Positions 45,851 to 57,860 are shown, counted from the stretch's first letter. The stretch: DNA of 64,000 nt from Chrysogorgia sp. JL179-B06 (GCA_035772405.1 JAYKKM010000502.1:20001-84000); one strand, 5' to 3'. Notes: a model not told the origin generated them from the letters alone. Program-made: numbers and translations.

Positions 45851-46812
45851 CATGCATACATTTTTACTGATTGTAATTGTATGCTGAAAAGCCCGATTGG
45901 GAGCATTTCAGCATACAATTACAATCAGTAAAAATGTTAAAAACTCTGTTACAAATAATGTTATAAATTAGAATAAAAAATATCTAAAATATGTGATTTA
46001 ATTTACTTTTTAAAATTACTTAATGAAGGTATATGTTTAAATTCATCTGCAAGATTGTTCCAGATTTTCGTAGCTCTGTAACGAAACGTCCTCTGGCCTG
46101 AAGCAGTTCTATAAAAAGGTTAATAATAATGTTATAAATTAGAATAAAAAATATCTAAAATATGTGATTTAATTTTCTTTTTAAAATTACTTAATGAAGG
46201 TATATGTTTAAATTCATCTGCAAGATTGTTCCAGATTTTCGTAGCTCTGTAACGAAACGTCCTCTGGCCTGAAGCAGTTCTATAAAAAGGAATGTGTAAA
46301 GTGTCTTTAGCACAAATTGAAAATCATGTAACTCAAAGCGTTTCTTGCACTTGTTACATAAATAGCCGGGCACAAGATTGTTCATGCACTTGTATGTCAT
46401 CACTGTGTCTCTAAACAATAATAATTGTTCAATGGGTAACCAATTTAGATCTTGCAAAGCTGGCGTGATGTGATCAAATTTCTTTGTTTTTGTGATGATC
46501 CTGCAAGCGAAATTCTGTAGAGCCTTGACCTTTTTCAGATTCGTAGAGTAAGTATTGGCTCAGACTGAGGAGCAATACAGGAGCTTGCTGATTACAAGGG
46601 TTGTGATAACTAATGAAATGGTATCACTGTCGAAACCTGTCCTTGGTGCGGTTGATTTGGCAGAGTTTAGACATGCAAGACGAGACCAATTTTGTAGTAT
46701 GATAGGAAAACTTTGGAATCATCCACGTAGGAGTCAAGGACACAAGAGTGGGTAATGGATGGTAGATCATTTGTATAAATACAAAATAATAGAGGCGATA
46801 GTATTGCGCCTT
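45851..46812 (-). mobile_element. 3' fragment of a CR1/L2-group LINE
   Basis: The minus strand encodes an RT piece, GAILSPLLFCIYTNDLPS with SYVDDSK (46840-46700), and after an internal deletion the C-terminal ALQDLNWLPIEQLLLFRDTV (about 46460-46400) and QRTFRYRATKIWNNLADEFK. A segment of about 170 bp containing that last motif is duplicated in tandem (about 45957-46126 and 46127-46296). The 3' end carries a perfect hairpin. Alignment with gene copy 2 (aacttggtag / acagaaggcatgac) shows it sits inside gene copy 1. Confidence 0.7.
45859..45936. repeat. Perfect 31-bp hairpin at the LINE 3' end
   Basis: Arms 45859-45889 and 45906-45936 are exactly complementary (31 of 31) around a 16-base loop, AGCCCGATTGGGAGCA. 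It lies between the LINE C-terminal coding region and the insertion point, so it is probably the 3' untranslated end or a product of fold-back priming. Confidence 0.9.
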
Positions 46813-47770
46813 GTAGACAGAAGGCATGACAGATTGTCAGGAAAAGCTGAGGTTGCATTGTGGTCCATTTTCATGAAATTGCCACGCTTGAAAGCAAATG
46901 AATTGGATTCTAGTAGAACATATACACCTTAGACTTCCCAACAGAAAATTGTTTTGAACAGATTTTATTTCTCTTAGATAAATTTTGTGTGAGTGATGAA
47001 TTGTATGATGATTTCGGTTTAAATAAACGGCCGTTGAGGAATGTTATGATTATTGGAGAGAAAGGCTGTGATGGTGATTCGACAGGCATTGGAGATATTG
47101 CATATGTAAAAGATCTTCAGACAGAGGAAATTATGAGGGAGTTGTGACTGAGAAAGCTGAGGTTGCATTGTGGTTCCTGGAGACATACGGTTTGAAATTG
47201 TCATGCCTGAAAGCAAATGAATTGGATTCTAGTAGAACATACACCTTAGACTTCCCAACAAAAAATTGTGTTGAACAGATTTTGTTTCTCTAAGATAAAT
47301 TTTGTGTGAGTGGTGAATTGTATCATGAATTTGCACATGTTTATGATTTCTGTTTAAATAAACGGCCGTTGAGGAATCTTATGATTATTGGAGAGAACGG
47401 CTATGATGGTGATTCGACAGGCATTGGAGATATTGCTTATGTAAAAGATCTTCAGACGGAGGAAATTATGATTCCGGTCGTATTTGATTAAGAAGAAAAA
47501 GTCTGAACTAAAACTTTGTCATGTCCATAAAGTACCTGGTAAATTTCCTGGAGTACAAGTCTCATTTTCAGATACACAGAAGACATTTTCCTAGTAACAC
47601 ATCCACCAAATCATCCTTCAAATGAACCAATTAATGTTAAAATAAGTGGATATCGTACTAAGATGAGATGTCCAGAACAACCAACTTTGTGATCTTGTCT
47701 TTTGCCATAATGCAAACTGGGAAAAGAACAATGTCATCCAAGGGAAACAGGACCATCGAGGTTGTGAATG

Positions 47771-49076
47771 GTCAAGATGCTTGAGTGAACTCGATAGGAA
47801 AAATTGAATATAATCTGAATATTGTTAACCCTCCTATGTCTTAACACCATCCTGCTGAATATAACAGGTTTGCAATCGCTTTATCTTTGGAAATTCCTGA
47901 ATATAACAGGTTTGCAATCGCTTTATGTTTGGAAATTCCCTAGCCTCTGCTGGAATTATGGCATACAATGGCTGTGCAAAAGGATATTCAAGGTAGTTCT
48001 TTAGATTACCTTGACTTATTAAATTAGAATTCAAGGCTCCGATGAGAAGTGTGTTTTGTTACCAATAGAACAAGAAAGTTAGCGGTAGCATAAAGTAAAA
48101 GGAACTCGATGGTAAAACATTGTCCCTTAGTAATCTTGTGCATGAAATGGTATATATTGAAGATATAAAAAGCGTTGCACAAGCTAATGACTTGGAAGAG
48201 TGGAGAAGGAAATATTCAGAGTTAGAGAAAGATAATTTAGCTCAGGAAATGGCCCAAGATTTAGAAAGAAAACAACAAGAAGTAGCAAGCCTTAATGAAG
48301 ATTTGTCTGATTATATTCCAAAAATCAGCAGCCAATCTGTGGCCTTCTTCAATGGCAAACCCATCAATCAACTTGGTAGGAGACAGAAGGCATGACGGAT
48401 CAAGGAGTTGACAGGGAAAGTGGAGGTTGCATTGTGGTTCCTGGAGACATACGGTTTGAAATTGTCATGCTTGAAAGCAAATGTATTGGATTCTAGTAGA
48501 ACATACTTAGACTTCCCAACACAAAATTATGTTGAAGATGACAAAGAAAGTGTTGAACAGATTTTGTTTCTCTTAGATAAATTTTGTGTGAGTGATGAAT
48601 TGTATCATGAATTTGTGCTTGTTTATGATGATTTCGGTTTAAATAAACTGCCGTTGAGGAATCTTATGATTATTGGAGAGAAAGGCTGTGATGGTGATTC
48701 GACAGGCATTGGAGATATTGCTTATGTAAAATATCTGCAGACAGAGGAAATTATGATGATTCCGAAATTATTTGATTGAGCAGAAAAAGTCTGAACTAAA
48801 TAAACTTTGTCATGTCCTGAAGTCTCATTTTCAGACACAAGAGATTTCCTATTAACACATCCAAATCATCCTTCAAATGAACCAATTAAGATTAAAATAA
48901 GGAGATGGTGCAAAGATGTCCAGAACAACCAACTTCATAATCTTGTCTTTTGCCATAATGGAAACTGGAAGGGAAACAGAACAATTGCAGTTGTGAATGG
49001 TCAAGAACAGTATGAATCTTTGTCCTCTTCCATGCTTGTTGCTATAGATGACATTAACACTGTCATCAAAGCATAG
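47771..49076 (+). pseudogene. SAM/SAP-type TE-like gene, copy 2
   Basis: The most complete copy. It holds the coiled coil (NDLEEWRRKYSELEKDNLAQ, about 48190-48245), KPINQLGRRQK, EVALWFLETYGLK (48425-48465), QILFLLDKFCVSDELYHEF (48560-48615), GDSTGIGDIAYVK (48690-48730), a degenerate KIR.WCKDVQ segment (aligned with a KISGDGA-type block in relatives), then GNRTIAVVNGQEQYESL and IDDINTVIKA before a stop at 49075. At least three frame changes. The upstream 60 bp, with TGCTTGAGTGAACTCGAT and CCTCCTATGTCTTA, also precedes copies 1 and 3, so the repeat unit starts 5' of the coding part. Confidence 0.6.
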
Positions 49077-49106
49077 AATACAGCAAAATATATTCTTCGT
49101 TTTCTT

Positions 49107-49310
49107 TTATTTTATGTCTTTAAGGTTTCTCTTCAAATCACCTGTGTTGTAATAATCCAAATCTTTAGTCATATCCCATCTTTCAAGTTTATGGATCTTC
49201 CACCTATAAGCAAGTATAATCTGAATTGATAATCCCATTGATATCAATATAAATTTGTAATCCCCTCCTAAGAATATTTCCACTGGGATGTTGCTTCTAT
49301 CCACATCTAT
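49107..49310 (-). pseudogene. Inverted block of the same TE-like gene
   Basis: On the minus strand, directly after plus-strand copy 2, a frame encodes VEIFLGGDYKFILISMGLS, AYRWKIHKLERWDM and DYYNTGDLKRNLKDIK. In the protein family this block normally follows the VNGQEQYESL block on the same strand, so it has been inverted here. The usual CxxC of the AxxC segment is replaced (YRWK). Confidence 0.55.
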
Positions 49311-49321
49311 TTCACCTCCTC

Positions 49322-50190
49322 TTTTTAGATGAACTTCGTTTAATGTTGAGGACTTCAGATAGACTGACTGAAAATCTCATCAGTGAAGTCATGGCCTGTG
49401 ATGGTGAGTGATTTTGTAAAGGAATGTGGAGAACCACAAGGGGTAGACTAGTAAGTGTTATCGATAGTCTAGGGATATCATTATCTATTTAGGAAAAATC
49501 CAATGCCAACAGGAAGGGAAGTGGTGCCTATAGTTGGACTAGTCTAATCAGACCGGAAAAGAAGAAACTTATTCGTTTACTTCCTAAGACAAAGGATAAT
49601 GTTGTGAAATTGTGGAGAAATTTTAGCTCGCTCTATGAATTAATAAACAAAACTCTGACAGTCCTGATCTATTTCTGGATGCCTTTTGTAGTGCAAAATA
49701 ATTTATTAATTTGTTTTGCCTCCTGGGAATTTCCATATATATGTATGCCACGTGTCCCAGTATTTTTGAGGAAACATAATTCATTCAAACAATTTGCTGG
49801 GCAAGGGTAGAGAAAAATAACGTTGATGCTAAAAATATATTTTACCAAAAATCCAACAAATAGAATGCTGCTAGTGATGCATTGCAACAGGCAGAAGCAT
49901 TGAAACATTATGAACGTGAAAAAAGAAGATATGAAAAGAAAAATGAGTATTTGGGGAGTGGAATTGTTGACTCGAGAAAAAAGAGAAAATATTCTACTCG
50001 AAATGTTGCAAGCGGAACACAAAATCCGGTAGAAGAAACAAATTTGACATTAGAGAAAACGAACATAGAATATGAATCGATGACTGTGAAACACCTTAAA
50101 GAAGAAATTAAATTAAAAGGTTTAACAGTGAAGGGTGTCCCAAAATGAAAAAATGCCAACTGATTGAACTATTAAAATCATGTAAATAAT
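49322..50190 (+). pseudogene. C-terminal exons of the TE-like gene with SAP-like end
   Basis: Plus-strand pieces: LDELRLMLRTSDRLTENLI before a donor GTGAGT at 49406; then YSWTSLIRPEKKKLIRLLP and VVKLWRNFSSLYELI (49525-49650); then KHYEREKRRYEKKNEYLG (49900-49960); and finally SMTVKHLKEEIKLKGLTVKG followed, after a shift, by QLIELLKSC (50080-50185). The last block fits a SAP domain, a DNA-binding helix-extended loop-helix. These belong to the same family as copies 1-3. Confidence 0.5.
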
Positions 50191-51084
50191 AGTCATTTTC
50201 TGACAAATTATACCTCCCCCATCATGAATAACATTAAACATCTACTTTTATTAACAATTTAAACGCATTTTACTTGTTTGGCAGTCTATACCACCTTTTC
50301 TATATTACCTGTTGACCTTTCAATATTTAAAAAATTAAATTAAACAACCGAACATTCATTCTGTTCAATGCTACACATTTTGGTAAAAATAAAGAGACAA
50401 CAAAAGGCACATGACTTAAGAATATCATCCACGATCTATGACTTCTACCTGTATTGAACATCAAATGTATTTATTCAAATTAAACATAAAATCCAAGTTG
50501 AATAAGTGGGATCCAAGTCAAATAAGTATTAAGAGTCATTACTCAATTGATTGTCCATTTAAGTTATCTGCTGGTTCCTAACTACACGACCACATAGGCC
50601 AGTCTTTCCACTTATTCAATATTCAACTCCCTATCAAAACAAGAAAATATATACTATACAAACTGCAAATTTGTGCCAGTGGACATTTTTTAAAGCGAAT
50701 AAGTAGTATTTAATAGGAGTTATTAAAAGTTCGATTGTTATCACATACCCATATTTACTCAACAATGTAAAATTTTGACCTGTACACGTTGCTAATTATC
50801 GTTATTGGTTCATAGATATCAATAGAGCATAACACGTCAAGTTCCTTGTTGTCTATTCGTGGATTCTTTCTTGAACATGGTGCATGTGTAGAGAGATCAT
50901 GCGATACTGTATTCCTAATGTATCATGGTAGCAAAATGTCTCAAATTTCTGGAAATCGAAGTCTTGCATAATTAACTGAGAGAATTGCGTTCTTCAGTTA
51001 ATTTTGCCAGCTTTTGTTCAATGTTTATCATAATTTCGTCTTCATTTTGCTTGTCTTGTTCCAAAAAGTGCAGTGTTGGTGCTA
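50191..51084. other. Non-coding stretch between gene copies
   Basis: No gene or repeat recognised in about 900 bp of AT-rich DNA. Confidence 0.5.
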
Positions 51085-52400
51085 GTTGTGAACGGTCATG
51101 AAGCTTGAGTGAACTCGATGGGAAAAAATTGAATATAATCTGAATATTGTCAACCTTCCTATGTCTTATATTCAGCAGGATGGTGTTAACAGGTTTGCAA
51201 TCGCTTTATCTTTGGATATTGCCTAATCCCTATCCTCTGCTGAAATTATAGCATACAATGGCTGTCCAAAAGGATATTCAAGGTAGTTCTTTAGATTACC
51301 TTGACTTATTAAATAGCTGGATTCCAAGAAGATGGTTTCAAATATGCAGGGCATGAACTAGATTTAGAATTCAAGGAAGGCTCCGACAAGAAGTGTGTTT
51401 TGTCACCAATAGATACAAGAAACCTAGCGGTAGCATAAAGAAAAAGGAACTTGATGGTAAAACATTGTGCTTTAGTAACCTTGTGCATGAATTGCTATCT
51501 ATTGAAGATATAAAAAACAATGTTGCACAAGCTAACGACTTGGTGGAAGAGTGGATAACGAAATATTCACAGTTATAGAAAGAGAAAGATAATTTAGCTC
51601 AGGAAATGGCCCAAGATTTATAAAGAAAACAACAAGAAGTAGCAAGCCTTAATGAAGATCTGTTGATTATATTGAGAAAATCAGCAGCCTAGAAAAAGAA
51701 TGTGGCCTTCTTCAATGGCAAACCCATTAATCAACTTGATAGCAGGCAGAATGCATGATGGATTAAGGAGTTGACAGGGAAAGCTGAGGTTGCATTGTGG
51801 TTACTGGAGACATACTGTTTGAAATTGTCATGCTTGAAAGCAAATTAATTGGATGCTAGTAGAACATACACCTCAGACTTCCTAACAGAAAATTATGTCG
51901 AAGATGATAAAGAAAGTGTTGAACAGATTTTGTTTCTCTTAAATAAATTTTGTGTGAGTGATGAATTGTATCATGAATTTGCGCTTGTTTATGATGATTT
52001 CGGTTTAAATAAACGGCCGTTGAGGAATCTTATGATCATTGGAGAGAAAAGCTGTGATGGTGATTCGACAGGCATTGGAGATATTGCTTATGTAAAAGAT
52101 CTACAGACAGAGGAAATTATGATTCCGGTCGTATTTGATTAAGCAGAAAAAGTCTGAACTAAAACTTTGTAATGTTGAGAAAGTACCTGGTAAATTTCCT
52201 GGAGCACAAGTCTCATTTTCAGAGACAAGAGATATTAAGGATCACATAAGAGATTTCCGAGTAACACATCCAAATCATCCATGGTGCAAAGATGTCCAGA
52301 CAACTACCTGTAACTTCATGATCTTGTCTTTTGCTATAATGCAAACTGGGAAAAGACAAGCCAGAATGGAACAATGGTAATTGTCCACACATTGTGCAGT
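51085..52400 (+). pseudogene. SAM/SAP-type TE-like gene, copy 3
   Basis: The same unit as copies 1 and 2, beginning with the shared GCTTGAGTGAACTCGATGGG upstream motif. It encodes NLVHELLSIEDIKNNVAQAN, the coiled coil, QILFLLNKFCVSDELYHEF and GDSTGIGDIAYVKDLQTEE (to 52137), then VPGKFPGAQVSFSETRD. Several stops and shifts, and the KISGDGA-type block is deleted. Confidence 0.6.
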
Positions 52401-53109
52401 GATATTCAATGTCCATAAAAGGAGACTGCATGGTATAGTCCACCAATGATAAATAGAACAAAAATACCAGCAGGAAACTTTCTATTGAGCATGGCAATAC
52501 TGGTGGCTGGTGGATCAAGTACCAAACTATTTCAGATATTTTCAAATATGGTACTTCAGTGTATTTCTTAAAACACATTCTTTCGACACCAACGGGTATG
52601 TATATTTGAGGTGACAAACTTAGACATAGCTGACCATCGACCATGCCCTTATTTCTTGGAATGAGCTGAGCGAAGAGACAAAAAATTGTACAAACAATGG
52701 CTTTAAAAACGATTGTCCCAGAAAGAAATATTGGCCTGCTTATGACCTATATCCAATAGACGATTAGAATCATCCACCCATATCATATATTAACAAGCAA
52801 TTAGAAATTATTCATCAAAACCTAGGTTTTGACTAGCATAGTTATGATGTTACGATGATAAATGCTTCGTGTTTTTAAATGGCATATAGCATTGGAACTA
52901 GCAAGAGTTTCCAATTAAGATTTTACTTGATCCTGTAATTAGTTGATTTATTTATTCACACATCTGTAAATTAACATTGAAAATCGCTGTTTGTGATATA
53001 TGCTAATAAACGTATGGTATGGTATGGTATGGTATTGTAAGTAACAGCTAGTACAGAGGTAACGAATGGTATAAAGGCTTGTGTGGAACTCCTAGTAATT
53101 ACCAATATT
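52401..53109. repeat. Non-coding, with a (GGTAT)n tract
   Basis: No gene. A pentanucleotide repeat GGTAT lies at 53013-53034. Confidence 0.5.
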
Positions 53110-53958
53110 ATTTTGTATTGTAGACAAAACTATTTCCAACCATTTTGCTTCATTGGAAAAAGTACCAAGAAAAAATGCTTGATGAACTAAAAGCCAAAAA
53201 GGAATCCCTGGTTATGGCCGGAGATGGTAGACATGACAGTATGGGTCATAACGCTAAATATGGTGCTTATACTATATTCTGTTGTACATCTGCACAAATA
53301 ATACACTTTTCATTAGTACAGGTTAGAAATATCATTTGTCTACATGCATGTTCTTTACTTATGACATTGCTTGACTCTACTTCTATTTGTCATATGCAAA
53401 GAAATGAGGCAGGAAGTAGCCAAGCAATGGAGTAGACAGCATTTCAGCATTGCCTTGATTACCTTTTTGGAAGTGGAATAACGTTCAACACACTTATTAC
53501 AGACCGCCACATGAGAGAGCAACTAAAACATATTACCCGTTACTTTGGTCTCCGGCATTACTTTGATCTCTGGCATCTGGCAAAAAGTAAGTTATTTGGA
53601 TTTTTATGTTCCATGTGGCCTAATGTGTGGACGACATACAATTATGCTGACAGATGTGATAAATCGCCAAATCTCCTCAAACTCTACATTTTTGGAACAA
53701 ATTGGACATTTTTCCAAATTCTAACCTTATTTCTAACATTATAGAGATCTGCAAAGTTTTAACAAAAATTTCAAAGGAAAGTGGTTGTGAAGCTATTTTG
53801 CCTAGGATTCAACCATGTGAAAACCACTTGACTTGGAGTGCTACAACTACTCAGTCTGGAAATGGGAATTATCAGTGCAAAATTTAAATCATTTTTAAGC
53901 CACATGACCGACAAACATGAGAATCTGGATGACCCTCTCTTCAAAGTTGAAAACGATT
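53110..53958 (+). pseudogene. DDE transposase relic, possibly Kolobok-like
   Basis: VMAGDGRHDSMGHNAKYGAY (53212-53270) carries the GDGR-D-S-x-GH-x-AKYG block typical of a widespread animal DDE transposase. Further pieces are RNEAGSSQAME (53400-53430), TLITDRH (about 53490-53510) with the second Asp, YFDLWHLAKS (about 53557-53590), and after a shift ENHLTWSATTT and FLSHMTDKHENLDDPL (53818-53935). The frame is broken repeatedly. The sequence stops at the LINE insertion at about 53958 and I do not see its remainder after the LINE. The assignment to Kolobok is from memory and tentative; the DDE nature is firmer. Confidence 0.55.
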
Positions 53959-53962
53959 CAAG

Positions 53963-54768
53963 ATGGCGGATGTAACAAATAAATCTAGCTCCGTATCTTG
54001 TTCGATATCCCAACAAATAAACGGCACTGTTGACCAGGATTTGTCAAAATCTACCTTCTTATACTTATGCGACGACAATCTGTTTTGGAAGGGCGACTAC
54101 GATAGCCTCAAAGAGCTTATAAAAAGCAATATTAAATTGAGTGGGAAATGGCTGTCGACTGGGGGGACGAAAGAGTTTCTTCACCGCAATTTTGTGTTGA
54201 AATGGCACAGCAGTAGTAACCAGATAATCGTAATCAAGGACAACGAAGAGAAAAGCCAAATCCTAAAGAAACAAACGAGAAGTGCGTCACCAAGAAGAAC
54301 ACACAAGCCCCAAAGTCAGCGAAACCCACAAATCAAAACGAGAAGAAAACGACCCTTGTGATTGGCGATTCAATGGTCAAGAATATAGACAGGAAGAAGA
54401 TTGAAAGGGCTTCTGGAAACGCGTCAATCTGCCATTCATACAGTGGAGCAAAAATCAAACAAATAGAAGAAAAATTTAAAAACGAAACTGATGGTATAAA
54501 ATATGACAGTGTCATCCTTCATGTCAGTACAAATGATCTGGTCTATGATGATACCGAGAAAGTGGCAAAGAATATGGAAGACCTTATTGAGGAAGTGAAA
54601 ACCCATTCTAAGAAAATCGCTGTTTCAAGTGTAGTAACCAGGTATGATGGGAGGGTAAATTCAAGTAAAATAACCCATTATAATACATTACTAGAAAACC
54701 TATGCTCCAAGCATAATATTAATTTCATTAATAATACCAACATAGGTATGGTTCAAATTTGCATTTGA
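53963..54768 (+). pseudogene. LINE ORF1 with esterase-like domain
   Basis: The first half (ATG 53963) is a small N-terminal domain (FLYLCDDNLFWKGDYDSLKE) followed by a basic linker. After a one-base shift near 54340 the second half reads LVIGDSMVKNIDRKKIE, then VILHVSTNDLVYDD, and near its end MGDKALGQCI in a third frame. GDS and the TND block are those of the SGNH-hydrolase-like ORF1 of CR1/L2 LINEs. The expected catalytic Asp-x-x-His near the end is not convincingly conserved. Confidence 0.7.
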
Positions 54769-54912
54769 ACTGGATGGGGGATAAGGCACTTGGGCAGTGC
54801 ATTCTGTTCATACCTAAAGCCACATAGAATTAGAACCCCCAACACTGTCGGGTTCTTTAAATAATAATAAAGACCATTTTTTTCACCAAACTTATGCTCA
54901 ACCGAACAAAGA

Positions 54913-57860
54913 GTGGACAACATATCTCAACTATGTCAGGGAGATGATGAAATAATACTTTGTAATGATTTTAGTAATGTAGGTACTAGTAGTGCGAGTA
55001 TTGACGTAATGGATACTAATGCTCTACCAAATAAGAAAGATATGAGTAGCAATTTGTTTCAAACAATAAATTCAATTCCAAATGAAAGAGGTTTTAAGAT
55101 GGCCTTTCTTAACATTGTCAGTTTAACTAAGAAATTGGATGAATTGAGATTTTCGATGTCAAACAAGCATATCGATTTAATAGATCTTAGTGAAACCAGA
55201 CTAAATGAAACAATAACTAATAACATGATTGATTTGGATGGTTATGATATTGTCAGAAATGACCGTAAAAGAAATGGGGGTGGTGTCTATCTACCTACGT
55301 AGCTCCATTAATTATAACATTGGGTCAGATCTAATTCCCCCTGAATTAGAGGCTGTTTGTATAGAGATTAACAAACCACATAGTCGTCCATTTCTTGTCA
55401 CAACGGTCTACAGACCGCCAAACACACAAGCTGAATTATTTGATAAATTTGAAAATTTGATCAAAGCTATGGATGATGAAGAGAAGGAAATATACATTAT
55501 TGGTGATTTAAATTGCAACATGCTAAAAACAGTCTCTGATGCACCAACCAAAAAATTAAAATCATTACTTGAGGTATACCAATTATCTCAATTAATTGAT
55601 GAAGCTACTCGAGTAACCATGACAACATTTACTCTCATTGACCACATAATTACAAATAAACCATAGAAAATCTCTGATTCTGGGGTTATCCATACAGGAA
55701 TGAGCGATCAGAATTTGGAATTCGGAAAATATATACTGCTCAAAAAAACCAGGAAAATATTGTTGAGATTAGGAACATGAAAAACTTTGATAATCAAAAA
55801 TTCATTGATGAATTACTAAATCAACATTGGGAATATGTCTACTTTTTCGGCAATAATCCAGATACTATGTGGGAAATCTGGAAACAATTATTCCTTGAAA
55901 TTTTAGATAAGCATGCACCACTTCAACAAAAAAAAGTAAAATAAAAAACTCCCTTGGATTACGAGCAATGTTAAAATTCTTATAAACACGAGGGATAAAT
56001 TAAAAAGAAAAGCCATTATCACAAACCTAGAAACGGATTGGATAAATTATAAAAATGCCAGAAACAAAGTAAATATTGAACTAAGAAATGCTAAAAAAGA
56101 GTATTACTCCAAGAGAATTGCTGGTCAAAAGTTCAATCCTAAAGAAGCTTGGAAAACAATAAATAGCTTACTAGGCCGAAAAAATAAACCAACAATAATA
56201 AATGAACTTATTATAAATGGAAATAAACTGACAAACACCAAAGACATTGCAGACAGCTTTAACAATTTCTTTACTGATACAGGCCCTGATTTAGCTGGCA
56301 AAATTAATACTTCAAATCACAACTTTCAGGACCATATTAAGAGTTCGGAGTCAGAATTCAGTGTATTCAAGCCAATAACAACTGACAAACTTTATCAGCT
56401 ACTTCATGGCCTTTGCAGTGCTAAAGCTACTGGCATTGATAAAATTTCTAATAAAATTCTCAAGATTGCATCACCAATTATCTCAGATTCATTGACATTC
56501 ATCTTTAATCAGGCTATTACACTATGTTCTTTTCCAAATGCATGGCAAATAGCTAGAATAACACCACTTTATAAAAATGGCCAGCGGAACTTGCCTGGGA
56601 ACTACAGGCCAATTTCAGTATTGCCAGCTATAAGTAAAATTATGGAACGGATCCTCTATAATCAATTATATGACTACTTGACAGAAAATGAGCTTCTCTC
56701 GGAACATCAGTTTGGTTTTCGTAAATTGCATTCTACTTCAACTGCATTACTAGACTGTACAAACAACTGGTATATAAATATAGACCTAAAAAGGCTTTCG
56801 ATACAGTTGATCACCAAATTTTGCTAAAACAATTAGAGCTATATGGAATCAAAGGGAAAGCATTATCCCTATTGAAATCATATTTAGAGGAGCGTAACCA
56901 AAAATGTCAAATAAATGGCATTGTTTCATCAGGGCGGAAAATTAAATGTGGTGTTCCTCAGGGCTCGATCTTGGGGCCACTATTCTTTTTAATATACATA
57001 AACGATTTAACTGAATGCCTAAATGAAACTAAACCACGATTGTTTGCTGATGACACAAACTTAACAGTCTCTGGTGAGACAATAAATGATGTCGAGATTG
57101 CAATGAATTCTGACTTAGAGAATCTAAGGAAATGGTTAATAGCTAACAAACTTAGTCTGAATGTAGCAAAAACGGAGTTTATGTTAATCGGCTCTAAACC
57201 AATGATTAACAATGTCTCTAACTCACAACCAAATGTCAGTATAGAAAATATACCGATTAAACAAGTGTTTGAAAGCAAAGCTCTAGGAGTGACTGTTGAC
57301 CAACATTTGTCGTGGAAAAGTAATACTGGGCATATCTGCAAGAAAATCACATCAGGATTAGGTGCTCTCCGACATGTACGAGAATTTGTTGACAAAGACA
57401 CTCTTCTCGCCATCTACAATGCCCTTGTTTAACCATATTTTAACTATTGTTGTGAAGTATGGGATGTATTTGGTGCGACTCAATCAACATGTTTATAGAA
57501 GCTCCACAACAGAGCGGCTAGAATTATAGGAAATATGAGCAATGATGTAGACCACAAAATTGCATTAAATGCACTAGGGTGGCAACCTCTTCAAATGCAA
57601 AGAAAAAAATCAAAAGCTAAGATCATGTTCAAAGTTTTAAATAACATGGGACCAAAGAGTCTCACAAAATACTTTACTTATAAGTAAGAAAAATCAAATT
57701 ACAATCTTAGAAATATTTCAAAGGCTCTCTGTTTGCCAAAACCGCATACCAATAACATGAAAAAGAGTTTCATGTATGATGGGGCATCTATATGGAACTC
57801 TTTGCCCACAGAAATTAGGGAGAGCAAGACCCTGTCATACTTTGAACACAAAATCGCTAC
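54913..57860 (+). pseudogene. LINE ORF2: APE endonuclease and reverse transcriptase
   Basis: Endonuclease: MAFLNIVSLTKKLDELRFSM (55100-55158), DLSETRLNE, then across a shift near 55285 GGGV.IYLRSS, FLVTTVYRPPNTQ (55400-55430), IIGDLNCNML (55498-55525) and TLIDHIITN (55635-55660). RT: NAWQIARITPLYKNGQRN (56540-56595), NYRPISVLPAISKIMER, HQFGFRKLHST, a shift at about 56790 next to KAFDTVDHQ, GVPQGSILGPLFFLIYINDL (56950-57010) and the catalytic FADDTN box (57043-57060). The C-terminal part continues through stops after 57430 to about 57870. Length and domain order fit a CR1/L2-clade ORF2. Confidence 0.8.

Larger units (their letters stand above)
45249..47770 (+). pseudogene. SAM/SAP-type TE-like gene, copy 1 (split by a LINE)
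   Basis: The first part (45372-45850) encodes SSLDYLDLLNSWIPRR, NRYKKASGSIKKKELDGK, NLVHELVSIEDIK and a charged coiled coil. A LINE fragment occupies 45851-46812. The rest resumes at 46813 and contains AEVALWFLETYGLKLSCLK and KFCVSDELYDDFGLNKRPLR. That C-terminal block occurs twice in tandem (46830-47150 and 47146-47490). Many frame changes. The family resembles multicopy proteins of animals and Glomeromycota fungi that contain a K-I-S-G-D-G-A block, here degenerate. The function is not known to me. Confidence 0.6.
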
